Shown here: positions 20,967-32,417 of the stretch, piece after piece
How the letters are laid out: each line of letters starts with the position of its first letter
Numbering within the stretch: position 1 is the stretch's first letter
Origin: Schistocerca nitens
Taxonomy: Eukaryota; Arthropoda; Insecta; Orthoptera; Acrididae
Assembly (NCBI RefSeq): GCF_023898315.1
Contig: NC_064616.1
Location: 291,489,205-291,553,204, forward strand
Reading direction: 5' to 3'
DNA length: 64,000 nt
Made by a program: the position numbers and the translations under genes
Notes under the pieces: generated by a model
Database searches by the model: none
Told to the model about the DNA's origin: nothing
What the model saw: only the letters and a program-made list of their open reading frames with translations

Positions 20967-21898
20967 TTAACCCTCATATGGTGTCTGTTGTCTTTTTAGA
21001 CCCCCAAGGCTCGTTCAACTACAAAGAAACACTCTTAATGTGGGTGTAGACTTTTCATCTACCAGATGTGCTTTTTATGGGCTTTTATTATAACTCAGTA
21101 AAATATTTACAGTTATATCATGGTAATACAATAATTCGAAATTTTTGAAATGTGGTCAGAAAATACCCGAGCTATGCAATATGTGTTTTTCAATGTTATA
21201 TTTCATCTTTACTACAAAAATAAAAACTTAGCAACAGTGCACCTTCTAAACTAACATTTATATGCCCATTGTTGTAAACAGTTCGTTGAAAATATATACA
21301 TAGGCATTATTCTGACAAATTCACAGTTAGGAATCGCATTTTGTTGTTGTAATATGTGGTACTATATTTTATTCATCATGCACGATGATAAATATTTTGA
21401 AAGGGACTACAGTCTCAAGTAGGCATTTGCAGATTTACAGAAGAGTGATAAAGATAATGAGTCAGTTTTTGGAAATGAGGAAGAGAGTGATGCTGATGTA
21501 GGTATAACAGAGAGATATATAGGTCAGAGAAGTAGTGGATGTGAGTGATTGTGAAAAAGATGATAATGGTATTCAGGAAACAAGTTTACCTACTCTACCT
21601 ACTCTTATACCTTGAAGTGGACAGATAACATATGATATAGTATCACCTGATATGCACAAGCAGGTTTAAAGGAATGTAATATATGAAACTGCATCTATTA
21701 CATGTCATGACATCTTAGACCTCAGTTAGAGACAATGTTCCAAGTCTGAATCGAAAGTGGTGTGATTCCTGCCCAAGGTCAAAGGACAGGAAAGTGAATG
21801 AACAGTGTGGCGATTGTCACAAGTTTGTCTGTAAAGAACATGTCAGAGAAACAGTGTTGTGTAATGATTGTTCGTCATCTGATGTGAAGAGCAAGTAG
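20967..21898 (+). mobile_element. Deleted piggyBac-like element
   Basis: TTAA at 20967-20970 is followed by CCCTCATATGGTGTCTGTTG and TTAGACCCCC, which fits a piggyBac-type left end. An acidic segment near 21430-21530 (EEESDADVG-like) resembles the piggyBac N-terminus. The C-terminal cysteine-rich domain is at 21755-21898. The catalytic core between them is missing, so this is an internal deletion. The right inverted end was not found and the right limit is set at the stop codon. Confidence 0.6.
21755..21898 (+). pseudogene. piggyBac-type cysteine-rich C-terminal domain
   Basis: The frame reads KWCDSCPRSKDRKVN, then EQCGDCHKFVCKEHV, then VLCNDCSS, and ends at TAG (21896-21898). The ordered Cys and His pattern (two CxxC pairs, CxxH, then CxxC) is that of the zinc-binding tail that binds the ends of piggyBac elements. 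It is open for over 45 codons, while the rest of the transposase is gone. Confidence 0.7.
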
Positions 21899-22049
21899 AA
21901 ATTTATTTCTAACACAATTGCTTAAATGTGAAATCACACATCGCATCAGTTAATTGCAGTATTGTTACATAGTGTGTCATATATGAATATTTTGTCTTCA
22001 CAGTAAATGATAACAGCCAAACAGTTGCAGAATAAAGATTTATTGAAAT

Positions 22050-22095
22050 CCTTGCCCACGGTTTCAGTAAATCTAAATTTACCTTCATCAGAACC
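22050..22095 (-). ncRNA. Hammerhead-like motif in the Penelope-like left arm
   Basis: On the minus strand, CTGATGA (22085-22091) is followed by a hairpin (GTAAAT pairing with ATTTAC across a 4-nt loop, about 22066-22084) and then GAAAC (22061-22065). This is the order of a hammerhead core: CUGAUGA, stem II, GAAA. The next bases are CGTGGGCAAGG; a clear NUH cleavage triplet is not evident, so this copy may be inactive. Hammerhead ribozymes are known in Penelope-like elements. Confidence 0.5.
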
Positions 22096-22905
22096 AAAAA
22101 TACACATGAACAGGAAGACACCTTAATTAGCAAAAATCTTAGCAACATAACTGAGAGAGAAGGAAAAAAACACTTATAACTTTAAGCAACCATGAAACTT
22201 ACCAAAGTATTACAAGCACAGAAACTTTTAGTCACTTACTAAAATCACATCCTGCAGTGGAGCTGCATAAAACAATCATGCCAAAGGTGTCGTCAGTAGT
22301 TACAATTAAGATATCACCTCCATCTGTACAGCATAATTATAAAGAGATGATCGATGCGAACTTGGCATACTATCACTACCTAGCCTGTGAACTAGTATGA
22401 AGAGGGTGTGGAAGCACTAGGGCAGACAATTTCACCGAAGGAGGGCACTTGTGGTATGCGCAAGAATCTCGCGCAAGTTAAAATCTCGGATACATACTAG
22501 CGAAAACGAACAAAATGTTGTAAATCGAACCCATCTGTCGTCATCAATAAGAAACATAACAGAATCATTTAAACCACGCATACACATCGAAAACCACGAA
22601 CAACAATCATCAAAAATACGTAAAATCCCAACAAGACAGGAAAGGAGCATCTCACCAGCATCAACAGACAAGAAAACTAGCTTCTAGTCAGCCAGACTGT
22701 ATTAAGTCAGAGCAAGAAGGGGTTTGAAACTATGCCAAAAAATTTTGTTTCTAAGCTACACCTATCTTTTTGAGATAGATGTTTGAAAATTTCTAATTTC
22801 TGGAACATGTCCACTTTGTAACCCTTACTCTGTGTAGCAATTCTATGTCATCCAGTTATCGTGGAGTATATTGTAAGAGCAATAGATGTTCATTAAACGT
22901 GAATT

Positions 22906-23160
22906 CTACACATTTTCCCCATTTTTACCTAGTATGTGTTCTTCATATCTTACTTTAATGGGTCTACCTGTCTGTCCAAAGTAATTGTTGGGGCAGTCGT
23001 TACAAGTAATTTTTTTAACTCCAAATTTAATGTCGAGTTCTTCCCGTTCCCCAATTGTATGAATCACTCTTTGTTTTAAAATATTGTTTATGGAAAAGGC
23101 AACTCTGTACCCATACTGTTTCTGTAGAAGTCTCCTTATCTTGCAAGAAACATTCCCCAA
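22906..23160 (-). pseudogene. Penelope-like GIY-YIG endonuclease-type fragment
   Basis: An 84-codon frame includes CNDCPNNYFGQTGRPIKVRY followed by EEH. The YxGQTGR...R..EH pattern is that of the GIY-YIG endonuclease at the C-terminus of Penelope-like elements. The residues before it (KIRRLLQKQYGYRVAFS) fit the linker of that family. It is part of a broken retroelement. Confidence 0.75.
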
Positions 23161-23867
23161 AAATGGAATAGAAATAAAGTTATTTCCCTCACGCTTTATA
23201 GCCCTGTCATCTCGTAGGACACAGGCTAATTGTTGTTCATAGTTTCTATTGTATTCGTGTGTTTTAAATGGTTCTGATATTTTTATTTGTTAAGACTGAA
23301 GGTTTAAGTTAGCACAACCATTAAAATTTTGATGTACATGAGTACATATCCTGGCGTTTTAAAGCGCGCGAGTGTCTCGCGCTTACAAGTGCCCTCCCTC
23401 GGTGAAATTGTCTGCCCTAGTGCTTCCACACCCTCTTCACGATAGTTCATGGGCTAATTACTGATAGTATGCCGTGTTAGCATCAACCATCTCTTTATAA
23501 TTACGCTGCACAGATGGAGGTGATATTTTAATTTTAACTACTGATGGCGCCTTTGGCACGATTGTTTTATGCATCTCCACTGCAGGATGTGATTTTAGTA
23601 AGTGACTAAAAGTTTTTGTGCTTGTAATACATTGGTAATTTTCATGGTTACTTTAAGCTATAAGTGTTTTTTTCCCTTTTATCTCAATTATGTTGCTAGG
23701 TTTTTTGCTAATGAAGATGTCTTCCTGTCCAGGTATATTTTTGTGTCTGATGAAGATATATTTAGATGTACCGAATTCTATTAATAAATAACTTCAGAAT
23801 GAGCCCATTCATGGTATTATATAATTTGCAAAATTACTAGCATTACTGAGATGTTAACAAGTGTCAA

Positions 23868-24082
23868 CACGTATACATGTGTTACGGCAGCAAAAGGAAC
23901 CTGTGACCACTGGAGGCAGTGCCACAAGTTCCTCCAAAAATCGTAACACAACACACACACACAAATGTAATACTAACTAATGTAAATCCATCCAATGATG
24001 GAGGTTTAAACCTTCGAAACGCATCATGGAAATAAATGAAACGGTGACTGGTACTAGTGAACTTGTTGTTTCATTTAATAAT
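23868..24082 (+). mobile_element. Second Penelope-type 3' tail inserted in Array I
   Basis: This segment interrupts the first Array I copy. It has a short (CA)n run (23949-23962), a hammerhead-like fold (23987-24030) and then AAATAAATGAAACGGTGACT with CTAGTGAACTTGTTG. From memory the tail resembles 3' ends of Penelope-like elements. No coding part is present. Some Array I sequence was lost on insertion. Confidence 0.45.
23987..24030 (+). ncRNA. Hammerhead-like fold with stem I, stem II and cleavage triplet
   Basis: Stem I: TCCAT (23987-23991) pairs with ATGGA (24026-24030). Stem II: AGGTTTAAACCT (24002-24013) is self-complementary. Between them lies AATGATGG, close to the CUGAUGA core. After stem II come CGAAAC (24015-24020), GC, and ATC (24023-24025), a valid NUH triplet, directly before stem I. 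The order is that of a type I hammerhead with a minimal stem III. The core has at least two departures from consensus, so activity is doubtful. Confidence 0.5.
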
Positions 24083-27000
24083 TGACAAATATCAAGGATT
24101 CCAAGCTAAATGGACATTCTTCTCCATAGGACAAGGTGATCAGCAACACAAAGTGTGGGTTAACTATGCACATGTTAGGCAGTTTGTTTTAAAAAATACA
24201 GATTATTGCTCACCACAAAACTCTTTCACTGAACAACAGCAATACATTAATATAGCTTTAATATACTAACAGACCGTAAATGTGTACAGCTTGTAACATT
24301 TACAAATGTTCCACAAATCAATCTCTTGCCTCACAAAAACAATTCAGTAGAAAACACAAGAAACTGCTTATGGACAGCTCCTCCATGCTGTCCTTCATGT
24401 GATGATAAACTGATTCACTAGAAAGAAATACTGTTCCTCACATACAGTTTTATCAATTCATATACACATCCATAATTACCAGGTTCCAAAGCTCTACTCA
24501 TAAACTGGTGATAGTGACAGAACGAAACACTTATTCAAGATCAAAGGACACTCCAGTAACATACTGCGCATTTTCTATTCCACTGATTATTAACTGTACT
24601 GTAGCTAGCAAATTTAAGTAGCTCCTCAACTGGAATGATAAAGCTCAAACAAAAGTAAGCAGAAGAAGACTAAGCTAAGTGGTTTAAACACATTTATAGT
24701 TATTTTTTCCGTATATCTATCTATTACTGCATTAAAAGAACTCTTACAAAAATATGCACATATGAGCTCAATGTTAAACGTAGTTCTGTAATGGAGTATT
24801 CCCTGTCTTACAATGACTGCATCATTGATATATCTCGGTCAGATATAAAAAGACAATTTTTTATGTGAGGATGGTTAATGGAGAACGTTATGCCAACTAT
24901 GGCATCTGCGTGAGAGAATATCGTTATGCACTCATATGAAAAGTAAAGGTGTTTATGACGTACAAAAATGCTATTCCTCAATCGGTATTATCATTGATGT
25001 TACTGCTATTCTATTAATAAATAACTTCAGAATAAGGCCATTCATGGTATTATATAATTTGAAAAATTGCTAGCATTACTGAGATGTTGACAAGTGTAAC
25101 ACTATAAAAGACTGTGCTCAGACCACTCATTGATGCTTAAAATTTTCACACAGGTCCTTATCTTAGTCAAGTTTGCTACAGTCAGTACTTACATCAAACA
25201 CTGATGAAGCCATCCACAGTTGGTTCCACAGTCAACAGTCCCTTGTCTATCAATGTAATTGTTGTTCCTTCAGATGTGTTGGTGTGCCACCAGGCAAGTG
25301 GAAGCCAGAACAGTGTAACTCATTCAGATATATTGTTACATCCTTTCTGATCTCCAGCTGCACAATGACAATGTTCAACAGAAAATACAGGTATCTGTTT
25401 CATCATCTTTCTCAGTGACCTGAAACACCACTCTCTATGCAAACATATAGAACCATTATTTTCTTTTAATGCAATGGAGAACATTTGATAAAATTATCTG
25501 TGGGAAAGAGAGTTGAAGCTTGGAGCACTTTTCACACTTGCACCTCATGCCAGCCCTATAAAACAGGTTCATTATATTCTCTCATTTCATTTCATAATAC
25601 TAACATACACTTTGCATGTGCTGCACTCTTTTTCTGAAATCACAAAATTCATCCACATATGTAAAATTTTTCCAAATGTGAGAAACTGTTTTAAGGTACA
25701 ACATGGTCATATACCTATAAACATATATTCTAATTACACTGAGATATGTTTCAATTGGTAAAATCTTATTATACTGCATGTAATATTTTCAGCGTTACAT
25801 TACCGCTTTACTACACACCAATAACAACGAATTTCACCAAATTAAGGAGAAGTATTATTACAAACCAGATAGATGTTGAAAAATTTTATATACAAGCTAT
25901 AGGAAACCAAAACTGACTTCCAATTTGGAGTGGAGAAATTTGTAAGGACAATAAGTAAACTCAAGTAACTGACAAATATCAAGGATTCCAAGCTCTGCTC
26001 CATAGGACAAAGTGATCTGCAACGCAAAGTGTGGGTTAACTATGCACATATTAGGCAGTTTGTTTTAAAAAATACAGAATATTGCTCACCACAAAACCCT
26101 TTCACTGAACAACAGCAATAAATTAAAATAGCTTTAATATACTAACAGACTGTAAATGTGTATAGCTCGTAACATTTACGAATGCTCCAGAAATCAATCT
26201 CTTGCCTCACAAAAACAATTCAGTAGAAAACACAAGAAACTGCTTATGGACAGCTCCTCCATGTGGTCCTTCCTGTGATGATAAACTGATTCACTAGAAT
26301 GAAATACTGGACAGGGAACATTATATATTCCTTACGGTATTTTAACATGTGACACAACACTTTCCCACTACAATACTATTAAAGAATTTTGGTGCCTTTC
26401 ATTCCAGCACCAAGAAGTACATTAAAAAATCATTTCTGAGGACAAAGGGCAAAAACATTAGAAATACCTAATAGCTATATCACAACATTATTTATGCCAT
26501 TGTAACATAGTATCTACTCTGTTTTTTTGCATTCTTATACTGGACTCACTTTGCTATTTTGTTCTATACTTTAATTAGTGTCATAACCTATCTCCACTTA
26601 CTTTAGTTTCACCTGTTTGATGATGTGAAACTCCAGCTTAAGTATTACATATCAAGCCATCATACTTGGAATAGTGCATAAGCTTTTCCCATTACAAACC
26701 AATTAATATATTCAGACTTATGCACTAATTTATTAGTGCCTGGTCCTGTTGTGCTCTTTACTTTTCTCTGCAGACTACATACAAAACATAGCATATTTTA
26801 AGAATAATCTACTCTCAATATTGATGAAATTTCATTTAAAAAATCTGTACAATAATGATGATATTTTACTGAATGGTGGCTGATATCTAACTTTAAGTAC
26901 TTCATATACTCATAACTCATAACAAAAGCATATTAAACAATGGAAAGGACAGGTTGGAATATCAACAACACCATGAACAAGATAAATTGCTACTCACCAT

Positions 27001-27453
27001 AAAGAAGACATGCTGACTTCCTGACTGCCACAACGAAAATAAATGCACACATTTGTTGTCAAGCACCTCCACGCAGACAAGCTTTGTCACTGCACACAGT
27101 TCACACACCATCTGCAAACAGTATACACAGATTTCATTTTACACTTATGTGAATGGTCTTTTTTATCATTCACATAAACTTAGAAGACAAGGGATCCCAA
27201 CCTGATTCCTTGAGGCACTTCATGTTCTGCGACCAACACAAAGTGTTTCTTGTTCCTCACATATACTTTTATCAACTCATATAAGCATCCATAATTACCA
27301 GGTTCCAAAGCTCTACTCATAAACCGGTGTCATGACAGAACGAAACACTTACTCAAGATCAAAGGACGCTCCAGTAACATACTGCACGTTTTCTATTCCA
27401 CTGACTATTAACTGTGCTGTAGCTACCAAATTTAAGTAGCTCCTCAACTGGAA

Positions 27454-27812
27454 TCTACATCTACATCTACATGACTACTCTGCAATTCACATTTAAGTGC
27501 TTGACAGAGGGTTCATCGAACCACAATCATACTATCTCTCTACCATTCCACTCCCGAACAGCGCGCGAGAAAAACGAACACTTAAACCTTTCTGTTCGAG
27601 CTCTGATTTCTCTATTTTATTTTGATGATCATTCCTACCTATGTAGATTGGGCTCAAGAAAATATTTTCACATTCGGAAGAGAAAGTTGGTGACTGATAT
27701 TTCTTAAATAGATCTCGCCACGACGAAAAACGTCTTTGCTTTAATGACTTCCATCCCAACTCGCGTATCATATCTGCCACACTCTCTCCCCTATTACGTA
27801 ATAATACAAAAT
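27454..27812 (-). mobile_element. LINE 3' end, antisense, with (ATGTAG)n tail
   Basis: On the plus strand it begins TCTACATCTACATCTACAT, the complement of a (ATGTAG)n tail. A minus-strand frame (27532-27780) of 82 codons includes IRELGWKSLKQRRFSSWRDL, which fits the C-terminal end of a LINE reverse-transcriptase protein. It is absent from the equivalent site in the other Array I copies (near 24635 and 30155), so it inserted after the array formed. From memory it matches a LINE family common in locusts. Confidence 0.7.
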
Positions 27813-30536
27813 AATCTCAAACAAAAGTAAGCAGAAGAAGACTAAGCTAAGTGGTTTAAACACATTTGCAGTAATATTTTTTCCGTATATTTATCTATTA
27901 CTGCATAAAAATAACTCTTACAAAAATATGCACATATGGGCTCAATGTGAAACTTAGCTCTATAATGGAGTATTCCCTGTCTTACAATGACTGCATCATT
28001 GATATATCTCTGTCAGTTATAAAGGGAAGAGTTTTTAGGAGAAGTTGGTTAATGGAGAACATTAGGGAAACTATGGCATCTGGGTCAAAGAATATCATTA
28101 TGCACTCATATGAAAAGTAATGGCGTTTATGATGTACAAAAATGCTATTCTTCAATCACTATTATCTTTGATGCTACTGCTATTCTCGCAATAAATAAAC
28201 TCAGAATGAGGCCATTCATGGTATTATATAATTGGCAAAACTACTAGAATTACTGAGATGTTTACAATTGTAACTGTAGAAAGGACTGTGCTCACGTCAT
28301 TCATTCATGCTTAGGATTGTCACAGAGGTACTTTCCTTACTCCAGTTTGCTACAGTCAGTACTTTCAACATCAAAGACTGATGATGTCACCCACAGTTGA
28401 TTCCACAGTCAACAGTTCCTTGTCTATCAATGTAATTGTTGTTCCTTCAGATGTGATGGTGTGCCACCAGGCAACTGGGAACCAGAGCAGTGTAACACAT
28501 TAAGATTTTTTGTTGCATCTGCTCTGATCTTCAGGTGCACAATAACAATGTTCATCATAAATTACAGGTATCTGTTTCATCACCTTTCTCAGTGACCCGA
28601 AACAACGCCCTCTATGCAAACATATGGAACCTTTATTTTCTACTCATGCAATGGAGAACATTTGATTAAACTATCTGTGGGGAAGAGAGTTGAAGCTTGG
28701 AGCACTTTACACACTTGCACCTCATGCCACCCCTATAAAGCAGGTTCATTATATTCTCTCATTCCATTTCATGATACTAGCACACACTTTGCATGTGCTG
28801 CACTCTTTTTCTCAAATCACAAAATTTCTCCACATATGTAAAATTTTTCCAAATGTGAGAAACTGTTTTGAGATACAACATGGTCATGTACCTATAAACA
28901 AATATTCTAATTATACTAACATGTGTTTCAATTGATAAAATCTTAGTATACGGCATGTAATATTTTCTGCATTACATTACCACTCCACTAAATAGTAATA
29001 TTAATTAACTTCAACAAATTAAGAAGAAGCATTATGACAAACCAGATAGATGTCGAAAATTATCAAACTCAAGCTATAGGAAACCAAAACTGACTACCAA
29101 TTTGCAGTGGAGAAATTTGTGAGGACACTAAAGAAACTCAATTAACTGACAAATATGCTGCTCCATAGGACAAGGTGATCTCAACACAAAGTGAGAGTTA
29201 ACTATGCACATGTTAGGCAGGTTCATTTAAAAAATACAGAATTTTGCTTACCACAAAACTCTATCGCTGAACAATCACAATATATTCAAAACTGCTTTAA
29301 TATACTAACAGATTATAAATGTGTACAACTCGTAACATTTATAAATGCTCCACAAATCAATCTATTGCCTCACAAAAAACAATTCAGTATTAAACACAAG
29401 AAACTCCTTGTGGGCTTATGCATTACTTTTATTAGGGCCTAGACTGGTTGTCCTCTTTACCTTTCTCTGCAGACTACATACAAAACATAGCATAATTTAA
29501 GAGTAATCTACTCTCAATATTGATGAAATTTCATCTCAAAAATCTGTACAATAATAATATTTTACTGACTGAAGGCTGATATCAAACTTTAAATAGTTTA
29601 TCTACTCATAACAACAACATATTATATGACTGAAGTACAGGTTGGAATATCAACAACATCATGAAAAAGATGATTTGCTACTCACCATGAAGATGACACG
29701 CTGACTTCCTGACTGCCACAATAAAAAGGACTTGTACATATTTGTTGTCCAGCATCTACAGGCAGTTCACATACAATCTGCAAACACTATACACAGATTT
29801 CATTTTATCATTATGTGAACGGTACTTTTTATCATTCACATAAACTTAGAAGACAAGGGATCCTAACCTTATTCCTTGAGACAATTCACGTTTTGCATCA
29901 CATATTTTGGTCAGAATGAGCCACTATTTCTTAGAACAAACACAAAGTGTTTCCTGTTCCTCACATATGGTTTTATCAATTCATATACACATCCATAATT
30001 ACCAGGTTCCATAGCTCTTTATGTAAACTGGTAATAGTGACAGAACGAAACACTTACACAAGATCATAGGACTCTCCAGTAACATACCTTTCTTTTCCAC
30101 TTAGACTGACTATTAACTGTGCTGTAGCTACCAAAGTTAAGTAGCTCCTCAACTGGCATGATGAAGCTGAAACAAAAGTAAGCAGAAGAAGCCTAAGCTA
30201 GGTGGTTTAAACACATTTGCAGTAATATTATTTCCATATATTTATCTATTACTGCATAAAAAGACCTCTTACAAAAATATGCACATACGAGCTCAATGTT
30301 AAACATAGTTCTATAGTGGAGTACTCCCTGTCTTAGAATGACTGCATCATTGATATATCTCTGTAAGATATAAAGGGAAGAGTTTTTATGAGAGGTTGGT
30401 TAATGGAGAACATTAGGCAAACTATAGCATCTGCGGGAAAAACTATATAATAACAACAATCAAATGTAACTCTGATACCTCTCTTTTTTGTTACATAGAC
30501 CTCAAATTATAGCTATGCATCATACTTTAGTCCAAC

Positions 30537-31011
30537 TGTGGTGTCACCGCTAGACACCACACTTGCTAGGTGGTAACTTAAATCGGCCGCGGTCCTGTAG
30601 TACATGTCGGACCCGCGTGTCGCCACTGTGTATTCGCAAACGTAGCGCCACCACAGGGCAGGTCACAAGACACGGACATGACCTCGCCCCAGTTGTACGG
30701 ACGACATAGCTTGCGACAAGACGTATCACGTCTTCCTCTCATTTGCCGAGAGACAGATTAAATAGCCTTCAGCTAGTCCATCGCTACTACCTAGCAAGGC
30801 GCCATGTGTATCATTGCTAATTGCTTACTACTATGCAAGAGATGTATTTCAACAAGAACAAGACTACATTAAAGTTAAGTATATTAAAATCTCTCTTCTT
30901 TTCTTTATAGTTTTCATCCAGTCTCCTGTTTCAGAATTTACGCCCGTCTGCGTTAGTTTCGCGTGCACCTAGCCACTCATTGTGTCGAGACCTTAGGGAA
31001 TCGACACAACA
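30537..31011 (+). mobile_element. Solo LTR with 5-bp target duplication
   Basis: The 475-bp sequence begins TGTGGTGTCACC and ends GACACAACA, flanked on both sides by CCAAC (30532-30536 and 31012-31016). It contains a short inverted repeat at its start (TGGTGTC with GACACCA) and an ATTAAATAG element that may be a TATA-like box. No internal coding region is present, so it is a solo LTR left by recombination between two LTRs. It looks whole as an LTR and fairly young. The superfamily cannot be proved without internal sequence. Confidence 0.85.
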
Positions 31012-31016
31012 CCAAC

Positions 31017-32352
31017 AACACTAAATCACAAATTTTTCAAATAGACTATTACCTGGTAATATAACACAGGATGTTGAATATCCAACACACTGTGTGTTTA
31101 TTGATGGCACCTCACATGCACATCTCTCAATCAATTAATAGCTCGGTATTCAACTGACACCACAAGCAAACCTTGTAATAATAAGGCAAAAATTGGCCTC
31201 TGTAATTACACATGTAGGTTTGCTGATAAAGTAATTGAGAATTGCACACAGTCTAAACCAAAGTTTATAGGTGTAACTCATACCTTGCCTTTCCTCTGTA
31301 TAAGCAGAACATCTACATCATGTAGACAACTGACTTTGGACAAGTAGAAACATCAATTAGAGAATCACATTCCTTGTAGTTGTGAATTTCAGTCTCACAC
31401 AAGTCAAAAACAACCCCAAAAATAATTACTCTCATTGACCTAAGATTCAACTACTTATTCTTTGCAAGGTATGTGATGTGGAGCTCCTAACATAGTCAAC
31501 ATAAGACTGCCACACTTGATTGCAAAGCCAAGCTGTAAACTGCAAACTCAAATGATAAACTGCAGTCTACATGCATTAATGTCATTAATTGTACACCATA
31601 GTCCATTACAGTTTTTACACAAATGCATCCCGATACTAGTTCTACAAAGTGAAATCTGAGTATTTGATATTTTATTCATGTTTTTGTGTTTGAAACCTTA
31701 TTGCACAGTACCTCAATCTATAGAGGTCTTATTTTCCACAACACCACAACAAATCAATCCTAGTACATGTGACTGATATTGATCTAAAAGTGTGTAAGAC
31801 CTCTTACAACATATAAAAAACGCTGGACACGTTTCATAATTTCTCACATCCATACAGTACTTGCAAAATACAGAATAGTAGTAGTTAAGAAACTATATTA
31901 ACAAACACCTATGCATTGTGGCTGGACTGGTGGGAATGCTGAGGACAACATAAAAATATGATTCAATGAGCACACAGCTGCCCCCTTTAATATGTGCACT
32001 GGTATGAATGTATGTCCGTATCTTCTGGACTACACTGGTGTCAGTGCAGTTAACCACTTACATCATTGGCCTATTTAAACAATAGTTATTTTAGAAACAA
32101 GACCAAGAAACAATGCTCTTCCACATTTGCAATAGTACATAATGTTACCATCAACAAGAGGTCTGACAATCAATAAATGTAAGATTCTATGTATTAACAC
32201 AGCACATCTACCCTAATATAAGCCTTGCACTATATGTATCATGTATTTTAAGAAAATGTATCCTACCATTGTCCAGTAGCACAATTTTACAATATTTGTG
32301 ATAACTGCGAGGCTTACGCTGCTATAGACAGAGACATTAGCTTAAGTCCATG
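31017..32352 (+). repeat. Array II, oldest and most diverged copy
   Basis: Similarity to later copies is clear only in patches. 31165-31330 matches 38130-38270 (TTGGCCT, TTACACATGTA, then AAGT/AAGTA and CACAAGATCT-like segments). 31790-31960 matches 38755-38960, including CAGCTGCCCC(C/A)TTTAAT. Divergence is much higher than among the right-hand copies. No gene was recognised. Confidence 0.5.
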
Positions 32353-32417
32353 TATCTACATCTACATCTACATTTATTCTCCGCAAGCCACCCAACGGTG
32401 TGTGGCGGAGGGCACTA
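32353..32417 (-). repeat. Short LINE-type 3' tail fragment
   Basis: TCTACATCTACATCTACATT is followed by CTCCGCAAGCCACCCAACGG and GTGTGGCGGAGGGCAC. This is a second (CTACAT)n-tailed repeat end, from a different subfamily than 27454-27812. Only the tail is present. Confidence 0.6.

Larger units (their letters stand above)
22030..23774 (-). mobile_element. Penelope-like element remnant with inverted arms
   Basis: This retroelement fossil has a minus-strand GIY-YIG-type coding piece (22906-23160) between two long inverted arms (about 22045-22485 and 23352-23774). The arms share, in reverse complement, the segments TCGGTGAAATTGTCTGCCCT, TGCATCTCCACTGCAGGATG-like and others. No reverse-transcriptase domain remains, so the copy is strongly shortened. 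Inverted arms can arise by twin priming or by the odd terminal structures known in Penelope elements. The right arm stops where Array I begins. It is broken and moderately old. Confidence 0.7.
23775..30445 (+). repeat. Array I: long-period diverged tandem repeats
   Basis: The same landmarks recur in order. TAATAAATAACTTCAG-like followed by CCATTCATGGTATTATATAA occurs near 23775, 25008 and 28182. GACAAATAT, then CATAGGACAA, then TTAACTATGCACAT occurs near 24083, 25973 and 29146. ATTACCAGGTTCC occurs near 24474, 27294 and 29998. The complete unit (25008-28181) is 3.17 kb, or about 2.8 kb without its LINE insertion. The first copy is shortened and contains foreign sequence; the third ends abruptly near 30445. 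By eye, copies differ by about 10%. No gene was recognised. An 81-82-codon frame shared by two copies (25513-25761 and 28690-28935) shows mostly amino-acid-changing differences, which argues against it being a gene. Confidence 0.85.

Noticed and set aside
25513-28935. Paired 81-82-codon frames starting KLGAL in two Array I copies as a conserved small gene
   Set aside because: Aligned by eye, most differences between the copies change the amino acid (about 13 against 4 silent), and both use TTG as first codon. This fits neutral decay of repeated DNA.
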